Made by a program: the position numbers and the translations under genes. DNA of 64,000 nucleotides from Clostridia bacterium (GTDB lineage: Bacteria; Bacillota; Clostridia; Lachnospirales; Lachnospiraceae). The notes under the pieces were generated by a model that had not been told where the DNA came from, ran no database searches, and was given only the letters and a program-made list of their open reading frames with translations. Shown here piece by piece: positions 49,549 through 58,102 of the stretch. The stretch spans positions 124,001 to 188,000 of the forward strand of contig CAJTIM010000005.1 in assembly GCA_910576325.1 (NCBI GenBank), given 5' to 3'. The first letter of the stretch is position 1; every line of letters begins with the position of its first letter.

Positions 49549-50451
49549 CTATCCGTTGATTTGTACCTGCAGCCCGAAGGAACGCATAATTGCAGCCATT
49601 TCTTCCACATCCTCTTCGTGGAGTGTCTTTTCCTCTTCATAATCATAGGTACGTCCCAGAGCTCTCCATTTTCCGAGTCCGAACTGATGGAAGGGCAGAA
49701 GATGTACCTCCCCGGCCCCGATTTCGGACAGAATCCGCCCATATTGTTTTGCCGTATCTGCGGAATGGTTAAAGTGCGGAATCACCGGGATACGCACCGC
49801 AAGAGGGACCTTTTGTTTGAGAAGCCAGGTGAGGTTTTCAAGGATGCGTTCATTGGGAACCCCTGTCTTTTTTTTGTGTATCTCCGAATCCGGATGCTTG
49901 AAATCCATATAAATCAGATCGAGATACGGCAGGATACTCTCCAGATATTCTTTTTCCGTATATCCTGTGGTTTCAATGTTCGTATGATATCCTTCCGCTT
50001 TCAGAGCTTTTAACAGTTCCCTTACAAATTCCTTCTGCAGCAGAGGCTCGCCTCCTGACAGGGTGATACCGCCCCCGGATTTTTCATAAAAGGCGCTGTC
50101 CTTGCGAAGCTCTGTAAGCAGCTCCGGGACCGTATACCAGCTTCCCTCAACCGTCAGCGCATGAGTGGGGCAAAGAGAGGCACATGCAAAGCAGCCATTG
50201 CAGAGGAACGCGTCATAGTGAAATACCCCCTTCGGAAAAGCAATGGCTCCCTGCGGGCATGCGGCGGCGCAGCTTCGGCACCCAATGCAGGATGCCGGGG
50301 TATGCAGAAGCTCCGCACCGCTGCGGTTTGATTCCGGGTTGGCGCACCAGCGGCAGCTTAAAGGGCAGCCCTTCAGAAAAACGGTAGTCCTGATGCCGGG
50401 GCCGTCATGAACGGAAAACCGTTGAATATTAAAAATCAGTCCTTTTCTCAT
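49549..50451 (-). CDS. Glycyl radical enzyme activating protein (radical SAM)
   Basis: A 300-residue PflA-type activase that installs the glycyl radical in its partner. The radical SAM cluster motif is GCPLSCRWC (CxxxCxxC), preceded by FNIQRFSVHDGPGIRTTVF. An extra ferredoxin-like insert carries two Cys sets (CIGCRSCAAACP and CNGCFACASLCP), as in activases of the dehydratase-type glycyl radical enzymes rather than PflA itself. SGGEPLLQKEF binds SAM. It overlaps the end of the enzyme gene by four bases (ATGA) and is co-translated with it. Confidence 0.94.
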   Translation of the reverse strand: MRKGLIFNIQRFSVHDGPGIRTTVFLKGCPLSCRWCANPESNRSGAELLHTPASCIGCRSCAAACPQGAIAFPKGVFHYDAFLCNGCFACASLCPTHALTVEGSWYTVPELLTELRKDSAFYEKSGGGITLSGGEPLLQKEFVRELLKALKAEGYHTNIETTGYTEKEYLESILPYLDLIYMDFKHPDSEIHKKKTGVPNERILENLTWLLKQKVPLAVRIPVIPHFNHSADTAKQYGRILSEIGAGEVHLLPFHQFGLGKWRALGRTYDYEEEKTLHEEDVEEMAAIMRSFGLQVQING

Positions 50452-52853
50452 AATACATGCTCCGTACGTTCGATAATATCATTTTGAGTTTCCGTAGACA
50501 GTACGTTAAAGAATGCGCTGTAGCCGGCCACTCTCACAATCAGATCTCTGTGATTCTCTGGATGCTTCTGGGCGTCCAGAAGCGTTTCCCTGTCCACCAC
50601 ATTGTACTGTACGTGATATCCTTTCAGCACATCGAAGAAGGTGCGCAGCATCAAAATCAGCTTTTGAATATCCCGGTCCTCCTTCATGGATTGCGGCGTA
50701 AGCTTCTGATTCAGCAGAACGCCTCCGTTCAGCTTCAGAGTAGGAAGCTTGGATACGGACTTGAATACGGCCGTCGGGCCGTTTACGTCTGCGCTGTGGG
50801 AGGGGGAACAGCCCTCAGCCAGCGGCTCCCAATTTTTCCGCCCGTCCGGAGTTGCGCAAAGCCCTGCTCCTTGGGGAACATTGGCGGAGATAGAGGAGGT
50901 GCCGGGGAAATAGCCGCCGCCAATGGGACCTCTTCCATAGCGGGTATTGTGGTACTGTGCAATCTCGTCAATAAATACCTGATAGGCATCCGCGGTCAGC
51001 TGATCCACATAGTCGTCGTCATTTCCGTACTTCGGTGCATCGTGAAGAAGCATTTGGCGGATTCTCCAGCCGTCTTCATTTTCGTAATTGCTCATAAGGG
51101 CATTCCAAAGCTCGCCCGGAGTGAGGCGCTTTTCCTCAAATACAAGCTTCTTAATGGCAGCCAGGGAATCACCCAGATTTGCAATGCCTACCTGCAGGGG
51201 ACCGATAAAGTCATAAATTGCGCCGCCTTCCTTCAGATGCTTTCCTCTTCCGATACAGTCATCTACCAGGGCGGAGCAGAGAGAATCCGGAACCTCCAGC
51301 TCCAGGGCGTAATCCGCGCAGTTATCCAGAGTCACACTCAGGGGAGTGAAGAACTTCACGGTATCCACCCATGCCTGCCATACCTGCTCAAAGCAGGTCA
51401 TATCCCGAAAATGGAGGGGCGTATCATACAGCTTTTCTCCGGATGTTACATCTACACCCTGATTTAAAGCTATCATCAAAATCCGCGGAAAGTTCAGGAA
51501 ATTCATTCCGGAGCAGCGCAGGCCGAACTTGCCGGGGATGGAGACCTCGATACATCCGATGGAGCTGTAGTTGACGGCATCCTCCGGCGCAACCCCCTTG
51601 TCAATAAATTGATCAATAATAATCTCGTCATTGTTAAAAGAGGGCATACCGAAGCCCAGCTTAATCATTTGAATACAATCATACATGAATTCATTGGAAA
51701 TCCCTTTGTGATAGCGGACAGAAAGGTTGGGCTGTGTCAGCTTCAGCTGTCCGATGGATTTCAGTACCAGGAAGGAGAGAGGATTTACCGCGTCTATGCC
51801 GCCGGCCAGCTGTCCGCCGATACACACATTCTGGTAAAGAGGGCTTCCCGCCGAAAATTTAGTATGAGAGTTGCTCCGTATTTTATTGATGGTAAAGGTC
51901 TTTAGCCAAAGGTTTTCAAGAAGCTCCAGTGCTTCGGCCTCACTGACAGCGCCGCATTCCATATCTTTTTTGTAATAGGGATACATAAACTGGTCAAAGC
52001 GGCCGAAGGACAGGGAATGTCCGTTGGATTCTATCTGAAGAATCAGCTGCAGGAACCAGACACTCTGTACGGCCTCATAGAAGGACTCGGCCGGATACTC
52101 CGGAACACGCCGGCAGACCTGCGCAAGCCGCAGAAGCTCCGCTTTTCTTTCCATATCTTTACAATTTGCAGCCTGTTCGGCGGCTAAATCAGCATAACGG
52201 TGGGCAAAGGCAATGGAAGCATCCGCTAAGATTAAAATTGCATCATAAAAATACAGCTTTTTCAAATCATTGTAGTCGCTGCAGCGAAGCTGTTCCCTGG
52301 CGGCAAGAGCCTCCCTGCGGATTCCGCTCAATCCCTGTTTCAGCAGCTTTTCATAATTTACGGCCAGATGTCCGTCCCCTGCCGTGATATTGCCTTCCAC
52401 CTTAATAATTCCCAGATCGTAGCATTTTCTGGCAAGGGGCGGCATCAGGGCCAATCCTTTATCCTTCAGAGTCCGTCCTTCCCAAAAGGGAGCAATTTCA
52501 CGGATTATCCGCTTGTTTTCCTCAGAAATAGAGAAAGCGTCTCCATCCCGTTTCTCCCAAAGATCCAGCTCCTCCACCACCCAGTCAATGGCATACTCGG
52601 GAAAAATAGGGGCCGCACGGTTTACGCTGGCCTGATTTCCGGCCAGCAGCCCGCCCTCCTCAATGAAGATGGTCATATGCTTCAGGGTATTTTCAATGGC
52701 ATAGGCTCTCTTCAGAATCTTCATCTTATCCTTATGCTTTTTGTAAGCCTCCGTGGTATGGATTGCCCGTTCCACACATACCTGCGGTTTTGCGGACAGC
52801 AGCTCCTCGCGCATCCGTGCAATTCTTTTGCTTGGTTCACCAAAATAATTCAT
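50448..52853 (-). CDS. Glycyl radical enzyme, PflD/eliminase-like, substrate unknown
   Basis: An 801-residue oxygen-sensitive radical enzyme. The thiyl cysteine is Cys434 in SSIGCIEVSIPGKFG, with Glu436 two residues on (the C-x-E general-base arrangement of eliminases and dehydratases, absent from true PFL, which has adjacent cysteines). His162 in AGDGHLAVNYEKLL matches the conserved His of that group. The glycyl radical is Gly777 in VRVAGYSAFF. Glycerol, propanediol, choline, hydroxyproline and isethionate enzymes share these features; GKFGLRCSGMNFLNFPR looks closest to the uncharacterised PflD/YbiW type. It lies in an operon with a ROK protein and the activase, next to a rare-sugar operon, so a polyol or sugar derivative is a reasonable guess. 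The ATG follows AGGAGGATGC. Confidence 0.92.
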   Translation of the reverse strand: MNYFGEPSKRIARMREELLSAKPQVCVERAIHTTEAYKKHKDKMKILKRAYAIENTLKHMTIFIEEGGLLAGNQASVNRAAPIFPEYAIDWVVEELDLWEKRDGDAFSISEENKRIIREIAPFWEGRTLKDKGLALMPPLARKCYDLGIIKVEGNITAGDGHLAVNYEKLLKQGLSGIRREALAAREQLRCSDYNDLKKLYFYDAILILADASIAFAHRYADLAAEQAANCKDMERKAELLRLAQVCRRVPEYPAESFYEAVQSVWFLQLILQIESNGHSLSFGRFDQFMYPYYKKDMECGAVSEAEALELLENLWLKTFTINKIRSNSHTKFSAGSPLYQNVCIGGQLAGGIDAVNPLSFLVLKSIGQLKLTQPNLSVRYHKGISNEFMYDCIQMIKLGFGMPSFNNDEIIIDQFIDKGVAPEDAVNYSSIGCIEVSIPGKFGLRCSGMNFLNFPRILMIALNQGVDVTSGEKLYDTPLHFRDMTCFEQVWQAWVDTVKFFTPLSVTLDNCADYALELEVPDSLCSALVDDCIGRGKHLKEGGAIYDFIGPLQVGIANLGDSLAAIKKLVFEEKRLTPGELWNALMSNYENEDGWRIRQMLLHDAPKYGNDDDYVDQLTADAYQVFIDEIAQYHNTRYGRGPIGGGYFPGTSSISANVPQGAGLCATPDGRKNWEPLAEGCSPSHSADVNGPTAVFKSVSKLPTLKLNGGVLLNQKLTPQSMKEDRDIQKLILMLRTFFDVLKGYHVQYNVVDRETLLDAQKHPENHRDLIVRVAGYSAFFNVLSTETQNDIIERTEHVL

Positions 52854-52876
52854 AGCATCCTCCTGTTATTCCTGTT

Positions 52877-53842
52877 TTACTGAAAAGCGGTATCCAGTGC
52901 AATTTTGCACCCAATCAGGCCATTATCTCCGGGCAGAGCGGCCTTCTTTATGTAAATTTTCTGGTTTTCCTGGGTATTCAGGAGATCCGCCTGCTCCTGA
53001 ATCCGTTCCAGCAGAAAGTCTCCCATATTCGTCAGCCCGCCGCCGCATACGTAGCAGTTGATATTAAAGGCAATAAACAGGTTGTAGATGTGAAGGGATG
53101 CATAATAGATTAGCTGCTCTATCAGCTTTTTCCCCAGGGCGTCGCCCTGCCTGTAAGCCTCTGCTATATGCTTTGCGTTCAACTCAGATAAATCCGTTAC
53201 CATCTCCGTCATACGGGTACTTGCGCCATTTTCAATAGCCAGAAGGGCATGCCGCACCAGACAGGAACCGCAGGCATAGCTCATAAAACAGCCCGGATTA
53301 CCGCAGCCGTCCGTGATTCCCTTTCCCGGCGTAATGAGCATATGGCCCGATTCCCCGGCGCCGCCGTAGCTTCCGCGGAAAAGCTGATCGTTCACAATAA
53401 AGCCTGTGCCCAATCCGGTGCTTAAGGCCACATACACCATATGGTGAAAGCCTTTTCCCGCCCCGCAGCGGTGCTCCGCCAGAGCCGCCATATTGGTATC
53501 GTTATCAATCAGTATGGGAATTCCTGAGAACCGTTTTTTAAGAATATCACGAGCCGGATAATTCTTAATATGACGGATGCTTCCCGAGGTTACCACAATT
53601 CCGTTCTCGTAATCCACATAGGACGGCATTCCGACAGCGATACCGGCCAGCTGTTCCTGTGCGCATCCGGCCTGTTTAAGAACCGTGTCAATCTCCGTAC
53701 AGAGCTTTTGGGTAAATTCCTCCGGCATAATCTCCAGGGGCGTGAGCGTCTGATAACGGTATGTAATCTCATTCTTCTCATTGAGCAGACCATAAGCAAT
53801 CTTGGTTCCCCCTACGTCGATCGCCAGCTTGAGTTTTTCCAT
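52877..53842 (-). CDS. ROK-family sugar kinase-like protein
   Basis: A 321-residue ROK protein without a DNA-binding domain, so a kinase type. The ATP loop AIDVGGTKIAYGLL, catalytic region IDNDTNMAALAEHRCGAGKG and STGLGTGFIVND are intact. The zinc site is altered: the usual CxCGxxGC(LE) reads DGCGNPGCFM, losing the first Cys and the Glu after the last. It is the first gene of the leftward operon, 23 bases before the glycyl radical enzyme. Substrate unknown; it may phosphorylate a sugar feeding the radical enzyme. The ATG follows AAAGGGAGGGC. Confidence 0.85.
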   Translation of the reverse strand: MEKLKLAIDVGGTKIAYGLLNEKNEITYRYQTLTPLEIMPEEFTQKLCTEIDTVLKQAGCAQEQLAGIAVGMPSYVDYENGIVVTSGSIRHIKNYPARDILKKRFSGIPILIDNDTNMAALAEHRCGAGKGFHHMVYVALSTGLGTGFIVNDQLFRGSYGGAGESGHMLITPGKGITDGCGNPGCFMSYACGSCLVRHALLAIENGASTRMTEMVTDLSELNAKHIAEAYRQGDALGKKLIEQLIYYASLHIYNLFIAFNINCYVCGGGLTNMGDFLLERIQEQADLLNTQENQKIYIKKAALPGDNGLIGCKIALDTAFQ

Positions 53843-53873
53843 ATTGCCCTCCCTTTTACGGTTTTTGTTTTTT

Positions 53874-53903
53874 ATTATAAAAATGCTTCCCGGAGAGCGT
53901 CAA
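53874..53903 (-). promoter_or_regulatory. Promoter of the ROK-glycyl radical enzyme operon
   Basis: On the minus strand TTGACG (53903-53898) and TATAAT (53879-53874) are 18 bases apart, just upstream of the ROK start. Confidence 0.78.
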
Positions 53904-53982
53904 TTGGATTCCTCCGAAAAAACAGAAAAATAACAGATTTTTTGGCTGAAAACCAAGTTTTTTGAAAAAATCAGTGATTTTC

Positions 53983-54010
53983 TTGCAAACAGGACGTTTT
54001 TTGTTACAAT
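53983..54010 (+). promoter_or_regulatory. Probable promoter of the DeoR-type regulator gene
   Basis: TTGCAA (53983-53988) and TACAAT (54005-54010) are 16 bases apart. It is divergent from the ROK operon promoter; the region between is rich in A and T runs. Confidence 0.55.
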
Positions 54011-54117
54011 AAATCATGTACTGGCTGCCTGAAAATCGGGTAAATGTATGTCAGGAATCCCATGGGGACAAGAAGGCGGCAGCTTGAAGGGGCTGCGGAA
54101 AAAGAGGAGGAGAGACT

Positions 54118-54882
54118 TTGAAAAATAAGGAGATTTTAAAGCGAAGAGAACAGATTATGAATATCGTTCGTACTACCGGCCGGCTGGATACGGAAGATGC
54201 AGTCAGGCTTTTTAGGGTGTCCGCTGAAACCATCCGTCAGGATTTTCTCTATCTCTCCCAACAGGGAATTTTAAAAAAGGTATATGGCGGGGCCGTTATC
54301 TGTGAGAGCGACCGTATTGAGTCTCTGCCTGTCCGTGAGAGCGTGAATCTTTCCGCTAAGGATCGGATTGCCAAAAAGGCGATGGAATATCTGCCGGAGG
54401 GGGATTGTATCATCGGAATGGACAGCGGGAGTACGGTTGCGCTTCTGGGCGCCTATGCCAGTTATCGAAGGGATCTGTTGGTGGTCACCAATTCTCATCG
54501 GATTCTTCAGATTATGACAGCCGGCAGAAATCGTCTGATTTCCCTGGGTGGAGAGTTCAGCCAGGAGGAGATGGCCTATTACAGCGGAGAATTTCCTCAG
54601 ATGCTTCGGCAGATTACACTGGATGTCTTTTTCCTGGGCACCAGCGGCGTAAAGGGGCGAAACGGCGTCTGTACCAAGAATTTTCAGCAGAGCCTTCTTA
54701 AAAATCAGCTGATTTGTCAGAGCAATCGCAACATTGTTTTGGCGGACAGCAGTAAATTTCAGACTTCATCCCTGATTGAGGTGGCTCCCTGGTCGAAACT
54801 GGATCTTCTGATTACGGATGAGGATATTCCGGAAGAGAGCAGGGAACAGTTGGAACAGGTGATTAAAGTTGTGATTGTATAA
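54118..54882 (+). CDS. DeoR-family transcriptional regulator
   Basis: A 254-residue DeoR-type repressor. The N-terminal winged helix is typical (RREQIMNIVRTTGRLDTEDAVRLFRVSAETIRQDFLYLSQQG) with ILKKVYGGAV at its end. The C-terminal DeoRC sugar-phosphate sensor shows IIGMDSGSTVALLG, VVTNSHRILQIM and FLGTSGVKGRNGVCT. The start codon is TTG at 54118, supported by AAGAGGAGGAGAG nine bases upstream. Its position between the glycyl radical enzyme operon and the allose-type operon suggests it controls one or both in response to a sugar phosphate. Confidence 0.9.
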   Translation: MKNKEILKRREQIMNIVRTTGRLDTEDAVRLFRVSAETIRQDFLYLSQQGILKKVYGGAVICESDRIESLPVRESVNLSAKDRIAKKAMEYLPEGDCIIGMDSGSTVALLGAYASYRRDLLVVTNSHRILQIMTAGRNRLISLGGEFSQEEMAYYSGEFPQMLRQITLDVFFLGTSGVKGRNGVCTKNFQQSLLKNQLICQSNRNIVLADSSKFQTSSLIEVAPWSKLDLLITDEDIPEESREQLEQVIKVVIV

Positions 54883-55006
54883 TATGGAAAAAACAACCAA
54901 ATGATAGGGAAATATGGATGGGCCGCGCAGGCTGATCTCAGGCTGCACGGTCCTTTTCAACATAGTGCACAAAATTGAACCTTCATTTTTGTGAAATATA
55001 GATGTA

Positions 55007-55036
55007 TTGACAGCTATGGTAATACGGTGATATAAT
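55007..55036 (+). promoter_or_regulatory. Promoter of the rare-sugar (allose-type) operon
   Basis: TTGACA (55007-55012) and TATAAT (55031-55036) are consensus boxes at 18-base spacing, followed directly by the operator cluster. Confidence 0.85.
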
Positions 55037-55050
55037 CAGCTTATCAAATA

Positions 55051-55095
55051 GAAAAACGTTTTTCCGAAAAAACGTTTTTATGGGAAAACGTTTCT
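55051..55095 (+). promoter_or_regulatory. Three phased LacI-type operators
   Basis: Three palindromes with core AAACGTTT are centred at about 55057.5, 55073.5 and 55089.5, exactly 16 bases apart: GAAAAACGTTTTTC, GAAAAAACGTTTTTA and GAAAACGTTTCT. They start 15 bases after the -10 box, so bound repressor would block clearance. Likely ligands are the LacI regulator at 48504 and/or a CcpA-like protein. Confidence 0.8.
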
Positions 55096-55129
55096 AAAAA
55101 GACAGGAACACGCAGATGGAGGTTACAAA

Positions 55130-55873
55130 ATGAAAAGATCAGAAGCAAACAGTATTATTCAGCATACTATCGATGTGGCGGAGAAGATGGCATTTCCATT
55201 GCCGAAATTCGCTTACTATACACCGGAAGACTGGAAGAATCTGAAGGAAGATGAGATTGAGCTTGTAGAGAACATGCTGGGGTGGGATATCACGGATTTC
55301 GGAAGCGGAGATTTCAGCAAGATCGGCCTGACGATTTTTACCTTCCGCAACGGCAATTTTTATGCAAAGGATAAGTATCCGAAGCCTTATGCCGAGAAGC
55401 TGCTCTTTGTAAATGACGGACAGATTCTGCCCTTCCACTATCATTGGAGCAAGATGGAAGACATCATCAACCGCGGAGGCGGCGATCTGGAGGTTACGCT
55501 GTACAATTCCGTGGAAGCGGACTTTAAAGACGTAGAGGGCGGACGTGCGGGCAAAAAAGGACAGTTTGCGGAAACGGACGTAACCGTGACCATGGATGGC
55601 AGGAAGGTGACAGTTCCGGCAGGCGGCAAGGTTATCTGCAAGCCGGGCAGCAGCATCACCCTGATGCCGGGGCAGTATCATTCCTGGCAGGGGGTTCCGG
55701 GAACCGGAGATGTGATGCTGTTTGAGGTGTCCACCACCAATGACGACACCATTGACAATCGCTTCCATACCGCGGGAGAAAGAATTCCCACCATGGAAGA
55801 GGATGAGGAGGCAAGATATCTGATGTTTGCGGACTATCCGAAGTATACGTCTTTTGAATTTATTAAGAAATAA
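55130..55873 (+). CDS. D-lyxose ketol-isomerase-like cupin
   Basis: A 247-residue cupin of the D-lyxose isomerase family, metal-dependent enzymes that interconvert D-lyxose/D-xylulose and often D-mannose/D-fructose. The metal motif PFHYHWSKMED gives two His and a Glu, and a fourth ligand is probably the His of LMPGQYHSWQGV. It is the first gene of the operon, ahead of the DUF4432 gene and the ABC transporter. In this setting it may act on the free imported sugar, offering a kinase-independent entry. The ATG follows GGAGGTTAC and lies 40 bases after the operators. Confidence 0.9.
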   Translation: MKRSEANSIIQHTIDVAEKMAFPLPKFAYYTPEDWKNLKEDEIELVENMLGWDITDFGSGDFSKIGLTIFTFRNGNFYAKDKYPKPYAEKLLFVNDGQILPFHYHWSKMEDIINRGGGDLEVTLYNSVEADFKDVEGGRAGKKGQFAETDVTVTMDGRKVTVPAGGKVICKPGSSITLMPGQYHSWQGVPGTGDVMLFEVSTTNDDTIDNRFHTAGERIPTMEEDEEARYLMFADYPKYTSFEFIKK

Positions 55874-55896
55874 TGTGGGGGAGCGTTGAGGCAGTC

Positions 55897-56952
55897 ATGA
55901 GAAATTTATCAAAACGGGATATGGAGGCATATTGCGGAGATCCCTCTCAGCTGTTTTACATAAGGAAATGCCGCCTGGAGGAAGGAAAATCAAAAGGCAC
56001 CGACGCACTCCGGATTCGCAACGGCCGGGGACTGGATATGCTGGTTCTGCCGGATAAATGCTTTGCTATTCCGGAGCTGACTTTTCAGGGTGTTAACGCA
56101 GGCTTTATAAGTAAGACGGGAATCTGCGGTCCGCAGTTCTATCAGGAGGAAGGAACAAGAGGCTTCCTCAGAAACTTTGAGGCAGGCTTTCTCACAACCT
56201 GCGGCTTAACTTATATGGGAACACCGGGGACAGAGGATGGTCAGGCATACGGACTTCACGGAGTGATTTCCAATACTCCGGCGGAGCATGTGAGCTACGG
56301 AGTGTACTGGGAGAACAAAGAAGCGGTAATCCGGTTTGGAGGAGAAGTCAGAGAGGGACATCTTTTCGGGCCGAATATGCGGATTATCCGGGAGTTTGAG
56401 GTCAGCACCGTGGAGAATAAGCTGAGAATCCGCGATCGGGTGGAAAACCTGGCTTTTGAACGGGCGCCCCTGATGCTTTTGTATCATTTTAATATCGGTT
56501 ATCCCATGCTGGACGAGAGCTGCAGGCTCTATACAAATTTCGGGGAGATTGGAAGCAGGGACGGCCTGCCGGAGGAAAAAAAGGCCAAAAGCTGTGAATT
56601 CCAAAAGCCGGAGGCGGGCTTTGAGGAGGAGGTCTATTTCCGCACCATGAAGGAGCATACGAAGGAAGGCTTCGCGCTGCTGCATAATCAGGAGCTTGAG
56701 AAAGCCGTGGTGCTGAAATTTGATCCGGATCAGCTTCCCGTACTCAATGAATGGAAAAGCCAGAGAGCAGGGGACTATGCTTTAGGGCTTGAGCCGGGAA
56801 CCGCCCATGTGGGCGGCCGGATTCGGGCAAAGGAGGAAGGAATCCTCCAGTATCTGGAGGCAGGAGAGAGCCGTACCTTTGAGATAGAGGCGGAGTTCAT
56901 CGACTGCAGAACACAGGATGAAAAGCGAAAAGCTTTCATTAATACATTATAA
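55897..56952 (+). CDS. DUF4432 aldose-1-epimerase-like protein
   Basis: A 351-residue galactose-mutarotase-fold protein of the DUF4432 family. Markers are GRGLDMLVLPDKCFAIPEL, AGFLTTCGLTYMGTPGTEDG, YGLHGVISNTPAE and MLLYHFNIGYPML; the His in YGLHG and in LLYHFN are candidate active-site residues. Probable role: interconversion of sugar anomers before isomerisation. The ATG at 55897 follows TTGAGGCAGTC; an ATG at 55873 overlaps the previous stop but lacks a ribosome site. Pairing with a D-lyxose isomerase-like gene supports a sugar role. Confidence 0.82.
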   Translation: MRNLSKRDMEAYCGDPSQLFYIRKCRLEEGKSKGTDALRIRNGRGLDMLVLPDKCFAIPELTFQGVNAGFISKTGICGPQFYQEEGTRGFLRNFEAGFLTTCGLTYMGTPGTEDGQAYGLHGVISNTPAEHVSYGVYWENKEAVIRFGGEVREGHLFGPNMRIIREFEVSTVENKLRIRDRVENLAFERAPLMLLYHFNIGYPMLDESCRLYTNFGEIGSRDGLPEEKKAKSCEFQKPEAGFEEEVYFRTMKEHTKEGFALLHNQELEKAVVLKFDPDQLPVLNEWKSQRAGDYALGLEPGTAHVGGRIRAKEEGILQYLEAGESRTFEIEAEFIDCRTQDEKRKAFINTL

Positions 56953-56969
56953 AACGGGAGGTTTTAAAA

Positions 56970-58025
56970 ATGAAAAGAAGAGTACTGGCATTACTACTCG
57001 CAGCAACAATGACACTTGGCCTGGCAGCATGCGGCTCCAAGGAAGAGGCACCGGCAGACACACCTGCACCTGCGGAAACGACAGATGACGTGGAAGCGCC
57101 TGCGGAGGATGCAGAGGCACCGGCAGAGACAGCAGGAGAGGAAATCAAGATTGGCGTTCTTCTGAAACCGGAGTCCAATGAGTACTGGTCTTCCATGAAA
57201 GCCGGTATCCTGGAGTGGGCCGAGGGTCAGGACGGAGTGACCGTAGAGGTTCTGTGCGCTGAGTCCGAGGACAACATCACAGGTCAGCTGGAACAGCTGG
57301 AGAACATGATTTCCAAGGATTATGATGCTATCTGTGCGGCTCCCCTTTCCTTATCCAATTTGGTAGAGGGCGTTGCAAAGGCATGTGAGGCAGGTATCCC
57401 CATCGTCAACATTGACGAGGCGATTGATGCGGATGCCGTGAAGGAAGCCGGCGGCAACATGGTTGGTATGTACACCACGGATAACGTTCTGGTTGGACAG
57501 AAGGGTGCGGAGTTTATCACCGAGCAGATTGGTTCCGGCCAGGTAGCAATCATCGAGGGTACCGCAGGAAATGCAACCTCTAATGACAGAACCAAGGGTG
57601 CAACCGACTACTTCACCGAGAAGGGCATCGAGGTAGTGGCAAGCCAGCCGGGTGACTGGGATCGTCTGACCTCTATCGATGTTGCCACCAACATTATGCA
57701 GGCTAACCCGGATGTAAAGGCATTCTACTGTGCAAATGATACCATGGCTCTTGGCGTATACGAGGCAGTTGTAAATGCAGGCAAGCAGGATTCCATTATC
57801 GTAGTCGGTACGGACGCCGTGGCAAATGCGAAAGAGTCCGTTAAGAACGGCGAGATGGCCGCAACCGTAGGACAGGACAACGTTGGTATCGGTATCGCAT
57901 GCTGCGAGCTGGCTGTAAAGGCTGTAAAGGACGGCTGGACAGCAGATCCTTCCGCAGAAATGCCGATTGAGTACATTGATTCCTTCCTGGTAACAAAGGA
58001 CAACGTGGATCAGTACCTGAACTAG
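56970..58025 (+). CDS. Sugar ABC transporter substrate-binding lipoprotein (RbsB/AlsB type)
   Basis: A 351-residue lipoprotein. The lipobox is LGLAACGS, with Cys at residue 21, followed by a Pro/Ala/Glu/Thr-rich linker of about 38 residues and a type I periplasmic-binding fold (IKIGVLLKPESNEYWSSMKAG, AAPLSLSNLVEGV, FYCANDTMALGVYEAV, IVVGTDAVANAKESV). The ANDTMALG stretch is typical of ribose/allose-type pentose and hexose binders. It starts 18 bases after the DUF4432 gene, behind AAAACGGGAGG, and is followed by a strong hairpin, so this subunit may be made in excess. Confidence 0.93.
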   Translation: MKRRVLALLLAATMTLGLAACGSKEEAPADTPAPAETTDDVEAPAEDAEAPAETAGEEIKIGVLLKPESNEYWSSMKAGILEWAEGQDGVTVEVLCAESEDNITGQLEQLENMISKDYDAICAAPLSLSNLVEGVAKACEAGIPIVNIDEAIDADAVKEAGGNMVGMYTTDNVLVGQKGAEFITEQIGSGQVAIIEGTAGNATSNDRTKGATDYFTEKGIEVVASQPGDWDRLTSIDVATNIMQANPDVKAFYCANDTMALGVYEAVVNAGKQDSIIVVGTDAVANAKESVKNGEMAATVGQDNVGIGIACCELAVKAVKDGWTADPSAEMPIEYIDSFLVTKDNVDQYLN

Positions 58026-58047
58026 TAGAAATCAGAAAAGACAGATG

Positions 58048-58086
58048 AAGTGATTTCCGGGCCTCCGGGTCTGGAAATCACTTTTT
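58048..58086 (+). terminator. Intra-operon hairpin/attenuator after the binding-protein gene
   Basis: AAGTGATTTCC (58048-58058) pairs perfectly with GGAAATCACTT (58073-58083), followed by TTTT. In an operon it would partly stop transcription or protect the upstream mRNA, raising binding protein over ATPase and permease. Confidence 0.8.
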
Positions 58087-58102
58087 AAAAGAGGGAATGC
58101 GT

